From Tubiluchus corallicola (taxonomy: Eukaryota > Priapulida > Priapulimorpha > Priapulimorphida > Tubiluchidae): a DNA stretch of 64,000 nt. Location of the stretch: NCBI GenBank assembly GCA_030141605.1, contig JAQGDQ010000148.1, positions 432,639 through 496,638 on the forward strand. The letters are read 5' to 3'. The notes beneath the pieces are model-generated. The model did not search any database, had not been told where the DNA came from, and worked only from the letters and a program-made list of their open reading frames with translations. Position numbers and translations under genes: made by a program. Of the stretch, positions 27,501 to 42,500 are shown piece by piece. Positions within the stretch are counted from its first letter, which is position 1. The number at the start of each line of letters is the position of its first letter.

Positions 27501-30500
27501 TTCATGCAGTCTTTGGTGTCATTAAGTAAACTTACAAAACTTTGTAATAATAGGAATTTTCTTAGCAAAGATTATTACAAGTATTTCTAGAGTTCATACT
27601 TTATCTTAGGTGTAAAGATTTTCAAATTATGTGTGAGATCTTAAATTTGTTAACAATACAAGTCCTAAAACACTGCCACAAACTGATAGCTGAGTTGTCT
27701 ATTATTTAAATGTGGTGATTAATGATATTTAAAAGTGGTTTCTGCGGATGATGCTTTCTTGCTTTTTCCAGTAACATGTTCTGTGTCTTTTACGCAGGTT
27801 GCATTACCTTTGGTTGAGAAGTATTTCGTGTCACACAGAGCATACTTTTTAGCCAGCAGCACTTCAGGGCAGACTGCACATGCTTCTATACAAGAGAAAG
27901 AATTAGTGGGCAGGTAGGCTCTTTATTTTCTCAGAGGGATACATTTCAAAATAAGAGCTGATTAAATCACTTTACATAGACATTCTTTTGTCTACTTTGT
28001 TAATAATTGATGCTTTACAAACCCAAACTTGACAGCCTTTTGCTGCCAGGTCAATGCAATTAAGGACGTACGCGTTGGTTTGAGAGGTCGGCAGGTGACA
28101 TCTCATAAAAATAAAGTAAGAATAGTCAAACAGAGAAAGCAAAACATAAAAGAAATTATCAGAGATGGGTCTTGTAAATTTGAGCAGGCTCCTGTTTGTT
28201 TCAGGATAGTCTTACAAGCTTTTTGTAAGCTGAATAGTTATAATGTTTACTGAGTAAGTGGTCAGAAAATTAACATTCAAATACTGTGATAAATGTGACA
28301 GGCTACCTCATTTACAAGACACTAAAAGGCTGTATTATCATCATAAAATATTTTTATGTTTTATTATCTTTAGATTCTGTGTTCTGCAGCAATGCAAATT
28401 GTTTATTTTTTAGCTTGTTCTGCAAGTTAGCACAGCTACTGAGGCACAAGTTTAATGCCTTTGGTTCCGCTGGTTCTGTAACAGTCCGATGTCTGCAAGT
28501 TCTGGTTCAGGCTATTGATGCAGGGTAAGTAGATGTCACCATTGTGTATTGTGACAGCTTTTTTTCTTGCACACTTGAGGTGACTGATTATTTCTTGCCA
28601 TTACATAGCTCTAAATTGTATGCAATAAAAGAAGCATTAGTACTGTAAGTTAGAAACAGTTAAGGTATCTTTCATAAATACATTTGTAATAAAGTATTAC
28701 ATTTTATTACATTTATGCTTACATTTTTAGATCTGTGGTGAAAAATCGTCCAGATTTCGTCAGAGCTCTCATGCTCCCATTCTTCAATAATGCGGCGGAA
28801 GATCTGGGTGCCATGGTGGACAGTCTCCGAGCTGGTAGTCTTCTAAGTGTTAAGGTTAGAGAAATGTTTGCATTAAGTGCACATAGTCTGCCCAACTAAT
28901 ATATATGAGGTGTATATTTAAAACCTCTCTTTTTTATCTTCTTTATATGCTTAAATCTGTTTTTATTACAAAATTTCTTAAATTTCACATTATGTGTTTG
29001 CTTTCCATCATTTTAGTTCATTTATATATTACTACATGTCCAATATATATTTACTTAGTAATTTTTATATATTACTATATATTTATTTATTATTTATATA
29101 TTATGTATTTTAGTAATATTTATATATTACTATATATTTATTTATTATTTATATATTATGTATTTTAGTAATATTTATATATTACTACATGTCCAACACC
29201 ATTCACTTGAAAATATTTCATTACCAAATTACACGGGCACAGTAATTAATTAAAAATTATGCGATTTTAATGAATTTTGATCTGTGTTTTAAATTACCTG
29301 TTAACTTTAATTACTTATAGGAAACAGCAAGAAAAAGCTATTGCACACTCAATTATGCGCACATGGTTTTATTACCAGTCCTGACGTCCATGTATCATCA
29401 TTTGGGAGTTTGCAACTTTGGAAAGGATTTGCTGGGTAAACAGATTATTTTTCTATGAGACTCATACATGTTATTTAGACAGCTTAACTGAACTAGACGT
29501 GACTAAATGCGCTTTGTATGGAATCTATACGTCTTAGCTTTATGAAGCTTCATAATTTTGTATTATCAAAAGAAATACGCAAAACTTTTCAAAGTTATAC
29601 ATAATTTTCCAAAGCCAAATGAATATGAAATGTTGTCATAAACTTGGCAAATTTAAAATAGTACGCGAAATTTTTTACATATTAAGAAAAATGGGCAAAT
29701 TTTCCATTCGTTCTAAACAGCATTATAGTTTATCTCTATTTATTTCATTAACAGCAATAACATAGCAACAGTTGTGTAGTTTTTCATCTGATTTCTAAGG
29801 TGAAGGTGCACAACTGTATCATTAAGCATTCTTGTGAGTTACACAAAAAATATAAATGTTCATAGCAAAACGCTTATGCACGTGTTTCGAGAAATCTAGT
29901 TAAGATCTTACCTGCAAAAAATTTTTAACATGCTCTTGCAAATTACAAACCTTTGGGTAATTTTGGTCGTTTTAAAAATGCTGGTCTTGAAATTCTAAAA
30001 TAACTTTGACAGTTTGTGTCACAATTATTTGTACTTAACAAAACTGCCACAATAGTTGGCAGAACATGGTCTATTGTTACATCCCGAGAATTTGCACCAG
30101 AAACTATAACAATCTCTTCTGTTTCAGTTGATGAGATTCAACTTGCTTGTTACAAGATTCTCAATAGTCTCTACACTCTGGGTGTTTCTGCATCACAGTT
30201 TGCTGAGTACAGAACCATTAAAGCTGAATTAGATAAGTATGTGCTCTTTTGGGTTGTGCTGAAACACGTATGTGTTTTTGAATATTTGCGTATTGTCTTG
30301 TAGACATTTTTAAGCACTTAGAGATCTTGTCTGTTGGTGTTGCCATTTAACGAACTTAAGATTAGAATTGTAAATAAACCTTTTGGAGTTTGGTTTTTTC
30401 TTTTTATTGTGCTATGATTCCGTTCTTTCTTACAGACATCGACCAGCTTTAGGTCAGTGTTTGGCTGGTTTTGCGGGAACATTCCCTGTTGCTTTTCTGG

Positions 30501-33500
30501 AACCAGAATTAAACAAGAACAATCAGTATTCTATACAGGGGAAAGGAGAGGAGCATTCTCTGGAAGCACAAGGTTAGCCTAATTGCTTATGACTTTTGTT
30601 TTGAATCTGATTGCATTTATTGAATTTATGAGGAAAGATTTCAGTGTTAATAATTTCAGCTATTTTATAACATATTTTATAACAACTGCTATCACTTCTG
30701 AATTTTACCCTTTTTGCTCTGTGTTTTTACAGATGTCTTCATAACAAAGCCATCAGTGCCTATCTGTACATTCTGATTTTTTATTAAGTTGCAACAGAGT
30801 ATTTTTGTGATTTATTAAGTTGCAATTTTTATCCATCATCACTGGGTCACCACGAAATGGTCACTTGATGGTTCTTGTCTTTGTAATAAAACATTGGCTT
30901 TTTCATCAGAAAATTTGAAGTGTGAATCTAGAAAGAATGCTAAAAAAGGCTGTTAAAATAATCGAGCAGTACAGTGATTATTTTAATATGTGAACGGCTA
31001 CAAGCCAAAGTAAAATCTCAAATAGTTTAGGAAAGTCAGTGTTGTGAGATTTTTAAGAGGAGATACTATATGTAAACAAAAACAAATGTTTAATTATTCT
31101 TTTTTGAAGATGTTCATTGACAATCTGAATTTTTTGTTAATGTTTTTCTACATTTAATGTTCCTGACTGAAAATGCACTTTACACTTAACAAGTAAATAT
31201 CCCAGATAACAGAAATATCTGAAGTATTAAGCTAGAAGTCTATAATTATTACGCTTAAGGTTGACCATAAAAATATTCTTGTTTATGCATTTTAACAGAT
31301 ATTATGAGCAAGCTAGCAGCCAGCATTCCAACCTTGGAGGGGACAATCAGTGAAGTGGAGAAGCCTTTTGTGTACGAACAGGCACCACACGTTATTGAAG
31401 TAATGCTTCCTATGCTGTGCAGGTGAGATTTCTGATGGACTAATCATAACAATTATAGAAAAATTTCAAAGTCTAAAATTTAAGTCAATGGAAACTCAAT
31501 TTGCTGCTGTGCTACACAAAGCACCTTTTTTAAATGTTTGTTATAACTTGTGCCTTTCCTTTTTTCTGTGCCTCATCCCCCTTTTCAACTGTGCAATGGT
31601 GCATCTGCATAAGGTTACTGGGTCAAGAAAGCTTCATTCTTGAGACTGATCAGCTTTCTATTTATCAGTTTATTACAAAGGAAATGGGAAAAATGATTTT
31701 AAGCTTAATATAAAGATTTTTTACCCCAAGGAGCTACTATAGAATATGTCTGTAAAGATATCTCAGTTACACTGAGTTTAGAAATTTATGAATTTTTATG
31801 TTGTAGCAGTTTGAAATCAAATATTTTTATACAGTTTTTGTGCAAACAGCTTTTGAGACAACTCACATTTGCATTTAATAAAAACATCTATAGCAACCAT
31901 TACTACATAGTGCTTCAAGAAGCTTTAATGAATAGGTAGTAACATATTTATTATGTAACCAAATTGCCAAACTGCAAATGGCTTATGCGGTCCTCAAGAA
32001 ATAATTACTTGTTATGAGCACCCCAAGTTTAGCATCCACCATAGGCATCACCATAGGCAATATTTTCTAGTAATGGCATTATTAATACTGTCAGTAAATG
32101 AAATGAAAATAGTAATGGAAAGCAATATAATCGTACCCTTTATAGTGTTAATAGTGTAAGACAAATGCTTTTCAATTTCTCTTTACAACAAACAGATGCG
32201 TTACATCAAAATTGAATGACATTATCAAAGGAGAAAACTGCTGCAACAACGAATATTAATGATTTTAGTGACAATAATAAACTCATTGTTAGAACCTTTT
32301 TGACGAGTGACACCTTAAATATATAATCACTCACCATTGTAAGAAGTTGAAAATCATGATTTTTAAGGTATATGAGGCTACTGAAGTTTTTTACAGTTCT
32401 TCTTTTCGTATTTTTGTAGTTATTTGGCCCATTGGTGGTCAGAAGGACCAGATAATACAAGTCTCATGCAAGGTGGTCATGTTACCATGGTAACAAGCGA
32501 ACATCTGAACACAGTGCTGAGCAATGTGCTGGCAATTATAAAGGGTCATACTGGACAGACAGAAGCTCCTTGGATGACAGGAATTGCAGGTGATTTGCCA
32601 TTGATTCCCAACGTGTTTTAACTCGTAATGCTGATATATAGCCGTCTAATAAAAGCTTATAAACGATTCAAAGAAAATGAGGTCATAATGCTGGTTGCTT
32701 CAAGCGGTAATCCACATTTCTCTTTTTAATGTGTTTAATAAAGCTTTATTTATGGAAGACTTGCTTTTTTACAGTGTCATTATTATTGCTATTGTTACCA
32801 TCACTGCAATTACCATTGTTACAAATATCATGATTGTTATCATCATCTTATCATTATAATCATTGAATCATCATTAATCTCATTGCCACTGTTATCATCG
32901 TCATCATCTCTGTTATGTTAAGCATCATCATCATCCTTGACATCGTTATCATTGTCATCGTCATGATCATAATTACAGCCATCATTATCACATGTAGCTA
33001 TGAGCTAGTATTATCTAAAAGTACCAAATATTTTTAGCTTGTTCACTTGGCATCGTATCGAATTCCACAGCTGATTTGTTGAATGAGTATCTAGTGCCTA
33101 TAGCACTGCTTCTGCGAGACAGTGCTGAACGCGTGTACAAAGATGAAGAAAATATGAAGATGGGACGGGCCGCTCATGAAGATGTCACAGAAGCAGAGGA
33201 AGAGCTACAAGCTGTGAGTAATCGGTTAACTCTGTAAAAACATTTTTATTTGTATCATTATTTTTACAAACAGTAAAAATTCTTATTGAATCGAACAATA
33301 AGCGCTTCATAAGAAACACTAATTTGCACTTTTATATACAAGTGAAGTTGTGTTCTAGATTAGAAGTTACTATAGTTTAAGAAAAAGTTCTTTAGGCACG
33401 AACTTTTGAAACAATTCTGTACTATGAGAGATACAGATAATAATGTTAATATATTAAATTTTATTTGATGTGTTTTCAATAATTCACACTTGTTAGTTTA

Positions 33501-36500
33501 TTACATTCTTATTTAAGAATGTTTAAGCAAAAAAACAGAAGCTACACACGCAAAATCATTATTTATAATGAAATTAATTACATTAATACTATAACATTTA
33601 AAAGCAAAAAAAGACCAAAAGCCAAGACCAAAGGGATTCATTTTGAGGTCAAAACTACTTTTGAGTATCATGCCTCTTTTCCGAATGAAGTGCATATTAA
33701 TTTGTAATTATATAGAAATAAATTAAAATTTGTATAAATTGGCAATATGGTTGTTTCTTAAAGGAAAGTATGATGATTTTTCATCTGGTGCCGTATTCTG
33801 AAATCCAGTAAAAGTATACATTTTAACATTTATAATAATGCTAAAGGATTTCTGATAATTAAATAATAACTTAAGAACTTAATGGCCAGAGTGCACAATG
33901 TTGATGACATCAGAAGCAAGCATAATTTTGTAGCACGCAAACATTTCACAAATATGTAGCACGTGTGTGCAAAAACGAAATTGAAATACAGAGCTACTGT
34001 TCAGCATCGACAGTGTTACACGAAAACTCTGCAAATTTATGTCGACAAATTTAAATTTCAAGTTTATTATCGTGCCATCACGAGATTTCATAACAAGTCA
34101 GAACTGAATTGAGAGGAACAATGCCTGATTTTGTGCAACGCGCTTCTGTGCAGGCGCCGTGTCCATTTAACTGTAACATGGATGTAACAGGCACAAACCT
34201 GTAATTAAACTTCCGTGGTTATAAATCTTTCATCTAAGTAACTCTTAAAAAAACAATTTTGTTCTCTTTCATTATTTTATACATTAGACTATTTTGAGCT
34301 GTACTTTAATAAAATTGGGTCCTGTTCCCCTTTAAGTTTCACTTTACCATTCAACATATTACTTTTACAAATCATCTATGCATTTATCTATTTTAATTCT
34401 GTTTGCTTATGAAGTATCACAGTCTATCAACTTTTGATGTCATAAATGTTTTCAGGACTACCAGGTGCTGGTGCGTGATCTGTATGCTTTCTACCCGCTG
34501 CTGATAAAATATGTAGACTTGCACAGGTAACCTAAACTCAATTCTTAATAATTCATAATGTGGCTTTTATTTTTTTAAATTATAATTTAATTTGTTTGTT
34601 TTTCATTAAATTTGCATTTTTTGTTTCAATAGCCATTTGTTGTTTTTGCAGATCTCACTGGTTGAAACATCCACGGATTGAAGCAGTGGAATTGTTTACT
34701 CATGTAGCAGAGGTATTCACCTACTGGCATCAGTCTCAGGTAATCTGAAAAATAAATAATATCTAGATTGTAGAACTGTTGTTGCTATCTTATTTCTTAG
34801 TAGTGTTTAATTTTATTGCATCTTAAGCATGTTTTTAAGAGCTGATTTTTGTTCTAAATAAAAATAGGCTACTACACGAACCACTTTATTAATTCATTTA
34901 TTAAGCTGTATAATCACACATTCGTTTCTTTGTTGCAAAGTATGTGTATTTACTAATGTAGTGTTTGTCCTTAGCGATTTGTTATTGGCAGTGATAAGAA
35001 AAGAATGATTTTTTGATTCTACTTTGCTTTGCATTAGAATTTTAAACGTGAAGAACAGAAGTTTGTGTCGTCTAACGAAATCAACAACATGGCTTTAATT
35101 ATGCCAACTAGCTCACAAGAGGGCTCCGCGGTATCTTCCACTACCAGCACCAGTGAAAGTTTTCATCGCAAGAAGAAACGGTAAGCACTTACAACTTTTT
35201 TTCTGAAGAAGTTCGCCTTCTAAGGACTGCTTTTAGTCAAAATGTGTTGTAATTTCCTTAAAGAACAACCTTATCCCACTGTATCTTTTTATCTCACTGT
35301 ATCTCATTGTAATAAAACTTGTTCCATTTTCACCCCAGTTTGATACGCTCTAAATATTTTCGCAAATACTTTTTATATTCACAAGTTAGCACAGTACAAA
35401 CCAGAAACCTGCACTCAGCAGGCCTACGTAATATAGTTTATTGTGATGAGCCTAAATCCTAGCTTAATATCAAGGACATTCTTCTAAAGTCAGACTCCGA
35501 ATTGGCAGAATCACCTTAGTCATGTCTGTGTATCTTTCTTCAGCCAGGTTTTGCGAATAGCGTGGACTAGTGTTTCAGATGAAAAACCACCCAGAGCCAA
35601 TTTGCTTGATGTCGCCATCCATTTACTGACCAGGCCGTGAGCAGTAGTGAAACTTTGAAGTTGTTGATTTCACTTTTTATTGATGTTGTTTATGCATTAT
35701 TTACAGAATGAACAAGGATCCTAGCCAGAGCTTAAACGTGGCTTGCTTGAAGCGAATGCTTCCTATAGGACTGACGTTGTTTGGCGGTCGGGAACAAGAA
35801 CTGGTCCAACATGCCAAGCAAAAATTACTTGATGTAAATTACTATTATTTTTGTTTTATACTTCATGTGAAGTATCATGTATCTATACTAGAATTAAAGA
35901 TGTTGAATTGTAAGTCTAAGTGTCGTTATATAGCAGTGAATCCAGACACTAATAGTGTTCACATTTTTTCCATCCGTATTTTGTGTTACAGTTATAATTG
36001 CAATATGTTACATGATAGTTTTAACTCAGCCCTTTGCTATGATGTTGTCATGTTATTCTTGCAGCACGAGAATGAAGAGTTGGTGGAAGAATATGTCAGG
36101 ACATCTTTGCTAGATTCCACAACTATGGTAATTAAAATTTTATTCTTGCTCTTCAGTATTATTAAAACCACTTGTAAAGAAAGAAGTGATAATGTCTGTG
36201 TTGAGTCAAATGTGTGACAAATAGATGCACTTTTTTATCAAGTTTTGCACACTGCAGACTGGTGTCCAGCACCAGACATCATTCTCATGTATCATGTTAA
36301 TGGCTGTGGTGGGATTGAAATTTAGCTCATTGTCAAAAACAATTCTCTGAATTGAGGCAGCAGCATAATAAATCTACGTGTAAATCCTCCCTCTGTGAAG
36401 GAAACATTGAAACAAATACAGCAAGTGAACCTGTTGCCCGGAAGCAGTTCTTCTGATTACACACATCTGTATATCACCCACTGATTAATGTGTGTAGCAT

Positions 36501-39500
36501 ACCAAACACCATGACCACTCTGCTGTTCCTTGCTCCTTGACAACTTATACTTGATCGTTTAGACAGTGAGGCAGTTACTCAAACAAATGGTATTGTTTTT
36601 GTGGATGTATTGCATATAATGTTTAGTTTTAACTTGTTTCTAGTGTTAGCAAACTTGTATTATCATTGTGTAAGTTCTGTCATGTGTCTACTCTGTTATG
36701 ACACCATCATATAAGGTATGGTTTCTCCAGTGTGTAATTTGCCAGCATTTTTCATTAACTAAGCTAATTTCAATTTGACATACAGGTGAGTTGGGCTTAA
36801 TATCAGACTGCAACACTACATTTCTGCTCTGTGAATATTTTATTTGACTGTTTATTTGCAGGCTGATCCTTATGATAAAAATAACTGGCAGAGAGTTCTA
36901 TATAATAAGATTGGTAGCAAGAACGTTGTTGGGCTTGAAGATCTTCCCCGTGACGTCAACAGTACCATATCAAAAATCATGTTTACTTCTAAAACTCTTG
37001 AGATCTTGCACATTGTGAGTACAATAAAGCACATCTCATTTAATAGTTTTAAAATATTAATGAGTAAAATTATTAGTTTTGGTTTACAAACACCCAAAAA
37101 CCTTTGCCAAAAGCATAAAGTCAAAACTAACGAACATCAGGCCTATTTTTTAGTATGCATTTATTTATGATATTATTTTGAAGTTTTCATTTTTATATGA
37201 ATAATTTCTTTACCTGATTTAATTCATTGAGTAAGATTGTAAGCCAAGTGACAAGTATTGTTTTGTTTTAGTAATATGTGCTTAGATTCTTTTTGTGGCC
37301 AAAGTGTATTGCATTCACGCCATTAAGAATGTTTAAAAGGTAAAATATAATTTTTTAATGCTGAAAAGAAACCCGACGTATCCCAAGTTGTGGTAGATTT
37401 TAACAATTTTTCTTGATTTTTTTTTGTTAGTATAAAATTTTGTCTGATTGTGCATGCAGTGTCATAAATGTGTCACCTAGCTTTATATAACCATTACACT
37501 GAGTAACGTTATTAATTGTTGTTATTTGTCATTCCTAGTGCTATTGCCAGTTGACAGAAAAGCATAGTGGAATCATAACTGTCTTAATTTTGTGTTGTAG
37601 TGGGACTCCACCTTTACTAAAATATTTTTATGCAACAGTCTGCTATAAGTATATGGACATGGCATAGAAATAATTAAGTCACTCAATGTGGGGATTTCCT
37701 AATCACTTATTTGTCACAGACTTTGCAATTAATTTAGTATTTTTGATAGAGCACATAAATATCCAGGTGTAATTTAGTTGAGTTGAAAAGGTGGATTAGA
37801 CTTGGTGAAGGTTTCTGAGGCTTATTGCATGACACACTACTTAACTACATTTGCTCGTCATTTTTTTGGTCAGGCATAAATTGACATGTGAAGGCCAGCA
37901 CATTTTCAATAAATACTTTATAAATGCATAAAACTATTACTGTTGCAAATAGATAGCATCTATATAACTATTACATTATTTTAAGAAATGGCTTAGCTCA
38001 AAAATAGTTTGTAGGATTGTGTAATATTTGACTTTATGCGCTGACTGTAATAATATTTCATGTCCAAAGTCTTTTTTGCATGTTATTGTGTTTGTGCATG
38101 TCAGAAAAGTATTGTTATTTAACTGTCATATCTTTTGTCAGCACATTCACCTTACAACTCTTTTTTCGTGGCATAACGTGTCTGCCTAAAACTGAACACA
38201 TATCTTTGCTAATTTCACAAGGCATTATATCTCTGCAAATCTGTTGCACGTAGGTTTGCATCACCTGAATGTTTCATTCGTTTCTATGAGAGAAGTGTTA
38301 CTAACATTAGCTATTAATAACTTTTTTTGTGCACTCTATAAATAAAATTGATTAACCACTAATCAGTTAATTATAACTATTGTTTATATACAAGTTAATA
38401 TTTTGCAGTATTGCAGTACTGATTTGCTGCTGTTTGTGCCATTTAACAAGTCATTTCAAGTTAAACTTTTACAGCTTAAGCCTAATGCTTCATTTGTTGT
38501 AGTTTATCATAATTTTAACTGTCATAATTATCATGGTTTATTTGTTAGTGTTGTTAGTAGCATCATAACAAATGTAGTTCCGTGATTCGTCTATAGGTGG
38601 AGCACCCTCACTCACTAGGAACTAGTGCTTGGCGTCGGATCATCACCACGCAGCGTAAGCGTGCCGTAGTAGCTTGTTTCCGTATGATGTCTCTACACAG
38701 TTTGCCCAGGTAATCATCGCGTTTATTATATGTGCAGGTACAAACAGCGCACCTCACGACTCATGCCTCCGCGTGGCTGCGGATAGTCTCCATACAGAAA
38801 AGACGCAAAGTACTGGAATGTCTAAAGTTTTCCGTACAGTTACACAATTTACCAAGGTAACCCCTCGAGCACACGTCTGTCTCTTACACACACTAGAAGT
38901 TTTTCCCAACATTACGCACCATGGACGGATACTATTATGCTGTCAATTGGTGCAGTCGTGTGGGGAGAATTTCGCTTAACCACTTGATGCAATATCTAAT
39001 AATATTTTGGCTCCGTGCACCTTGCTGCTATTCATACATAAGTCACAGTACAAAAATAGCTTACACTAACATTTAAACAAATATATCCTCTCTTACTGTG
39101 CTTTTAGAAATTGCAAAGCTAATTAATTTTACTTGCATGATTACAGAAGTGTAAACTGAGCTCTTCTTGGCCACATATGATTGATCAATATTTTATTTTT
39201 CGCTTACAGTATCCAGTTGCTGCTTTATTATCAGAAATTCCTTGGGAAAACATTTGGTTGACTGGCATGTAGTATTTGTTTCCTCGAAATCCCTATGCTG
39301 GTTTTTCCCTTGTCTGTTGTTGGTGCCCTTTGTGTAAAATAAATTTTTGTGTCGTTTTTACTTCGCAAGTTCGTAGTTTTTGTCTCAAATTTACTTCTGT
39401 GTTCATCTTTGCTTCAGCAGAATGGCAATTTGTGGTACAGTACTTAAAATTGGACCTTGTGTTACTAAGAATGTTACGTTACTGTTTGAAAAGTTGGTGT

Positions 39501-42500
39501 ACTTCTCTTTTGTTCCCTCCCTCATCCAAGTGATTTATACTGATGCTTATTTCTGTATTTGGAGTGGATTGAAGTGTTAATATCTATGACTTGTAATTTT
39601 ACTATTTTTGCTTTACGTGGTTGACATCATTGTCGTTTTTCTTTTGATTCTACTATGTTTTGGTTTGAATGCATAGTAAAATTTGATTATATATTGAAAT
39701 TGGTTCAGTTTTTCTGAAATATGTACTCTGATCTTCTCTACCATGAAAACAGCTGGAAAAAGTTGTTGTTATGTTTGTTGAAATGAGTTTCAACTGCTTC
39801 GGTGACTAAGATTCTAAACAGCATGAAATCTTAGCAATAGCAACTGTGATTTGCTTGTTACACTTTCTTACCATCAAAGTTTTCTGGGATGTACTGGGAC
39901 GTTTTCTTTACAAATCTACTTGTACTTGTTTTAGCCTACACAAGCTGCTAGCCATTCTTATGTTATAGTTAAAATATGAGGTATACAGTAATGTGACTTG
40001 TGATATTTTTCTTGCATTTATGTCTGTTGCACAACAATTTGGGAATGTCAGCATGGTTCATTGTTAGTTGACTGGATCTTGGACTTTCGACCACTTTAAA
40101 CATGTGGAACTATTCTAATGGTCCGTTTTTCTTAACACTAATATTTCTGGAAAAAAAAAAATTGAAAAAATTTTAGATGTTACAAATGGCAAAATATTTT
40201 GAAAAATGTTTTATTTACCATGTCTCACGTTTCATTAGCCTAGTCGTAGATGAATCCCATTGTAAAATGGAACCATTCGACTTTGACATTTTTTCATTTA
40301 ACTACATTGAGGAACAGAAGTGTGCGTGTAGGGTCTACCTAGGTTGATAATGTCTTTCTGTGCCCAGTAGTAAAAAAGAGCTCATTGCTAATGAAATTTT
40401 ATGCTTTCTTCTACGTAACTTTTTAGTATAGACCAGTCTAGGTTTAACTTTACAGTACAAATTATTAGGTACTTGTATCAACTAAACTAGTCTATGTTTT
40501 GCATAGGTTGTATACATTTTTCTGTGCATTTGTGTAGTGATAAATGCTAGTACTTTTGCAAAACACATAAAGTAGCAGATATGGCTAAGGCAATTTGTGT
40601 AAATAATAGGCTAAGATGGTCAAAGGCACGTTGTAACTTTGTTTAATATGAGTGAGTTATTATTGACTTGTTTGATGTGCTAGACTAGTTGAATGTATGG
40701 TTAAACTGGTCACAAAAATTTAGGCTTTCAGTAATAATCAGATGCACTGTCTTTTAACTTTTGTCATGGAAGTTCATAAATGCCAAAATGAAATACTGTT
40801 TTTTTTTACATTTGGCTAAAATTGTAAACAAATCCGGATTGCTCCTTGAAACAATTCATGTTTTGCATAGATAAACACTACTTGCTGTTTTTTTTGAAAA
40901 ATTCAATTAAAAATTGAAGTGATACAACTTGTTTAGAACAATATTGCAGGGTAAATGGTGATTGGCTTTTTGTTTCCAATTAGTGCATTTCATTTCATCC
41001 TTGTTTTGTGAAGGACCATATTTAAAATAGAATTGAGTTTGCCACCCTCAAATTCTATTCAGCGTCATACACATACGCAAATAGCCAACAGGTAATATGG
41101 AAAAAAGAATTTCCTATGTGATATTTTGCTTTAGCATTATAAACAGAATTTTTTTTAAAAACTGTGGTACTGCCTATTTCAAACTGGGGTCATTTTAAAC
41201 TAACATTTTTATGTTGGCTGGCTCAGGCATCGTTCTATGAACCTGTTTCTTCAAGCATACATGGAGAAATGGTTAACTGCAGATGCAACGGGACAGGAAT
41301 CGCTTGTTGAAGACATTACTGTAAGTATTTTCTTTACATCAAGCACTACAGGATAAGCATAGTATTATTATAATATTACAGGATAGTTTACTTTCACTGT
41401 TACGTACAGGACTACACCTCCATTTGTTCTCATGTAACTATAGGTCATTATAAGTCACTATGTGATCTCTAACATATTGCCTTGTTTAACACAAGTTGTA
41501 CTCATATATAAACATACTAGTGAAATTAATATTTTGATCGCTAGTCTTTATAGCCTCTGTTTGGTGAAAGTGAACTGATCGTTGTTGTTGTTGTTACTGT
41601 AACTTTTGTCTTTTGTGGGTGTATCTTCATCATGACATCTTGTCTTGTGTGACTATTTAATTTCTCTGTTGTGTCTGTATCGTTTTTTCTGTATTGTGTA
41701 TATAGTTATTTGAAGCTTTAAGGGTATGCAGTGTGCATCATTAGTTTACATTCATGTCATGTTTTGTAACGTTAATTGAATGTCACTGTTATCATCTCGT
41801 TGCCACTTATAACTCCATAGTGACTTGGAGTTATAATTCCATAACTTTTAATTATCACCTATGTTAATGTTTGTTCTTTATTTTGTTTTCATGAAAAAGC
41901 ACTTTTTTAATTAAATTTCTTCTTGCATTTTAAACCTGACGTTTGCAGACTTTGCCGGTGCTGGAAAAGAAGGAGAAGGATGAAGAAGAAGAACGACCCG
42001 ATCCACTCAATCAATTAGTGACTGCTTTCAGTCGACATGCGACCACCGAACAGAATGCACTATCTGATGACTTCTTGTACATGGCTTTTACTGAGCTCAT
42101 GAGCAAGGTTTATGATTCTTAATTTTCATTTGGTTTAGCTTTTCAAAGAAAACAGTGAATTTACATTGTAATTGGACTTTTAATCTTTGCACTTATCTGT
42201 CAGCAATTAACCATTTAGTTATAGCATACCTGAAGGGTAATTAATTCACATATTAAATTGTTTTACATTTGATATTGAATGCAGTACCAACAGCCCAAAA
42301 CCAAAAGTTTAACTACATTTCAGTTTGATATTTTGTATTTGTTTACAAATGTCCTGGTCCATATAACTGAAATAACCGCATGAAAACCTGATAAGATTGG
42401 CTAGTAACATAAGATAGTCAGGTATCAATTTGTACAGACTGGTTACGAAAACTTAACTTGTTTGTTTATTTTACTTTAGAGTTGTAGTGGCGAAGAGGAT

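Noticed and set aside
33879-34091. 70-codon minus-strand ORF in intron 44
   Set aside because: Somewhat less AT-rich than its surroundings but no recognisable motif or splice structure.
35708-36217. 169-codon continuous ORF
   Set aside because: It is exon 49 plus open intron plus exon 50; conserved residues stop at donor 35833 and resume at acceptor 36065.
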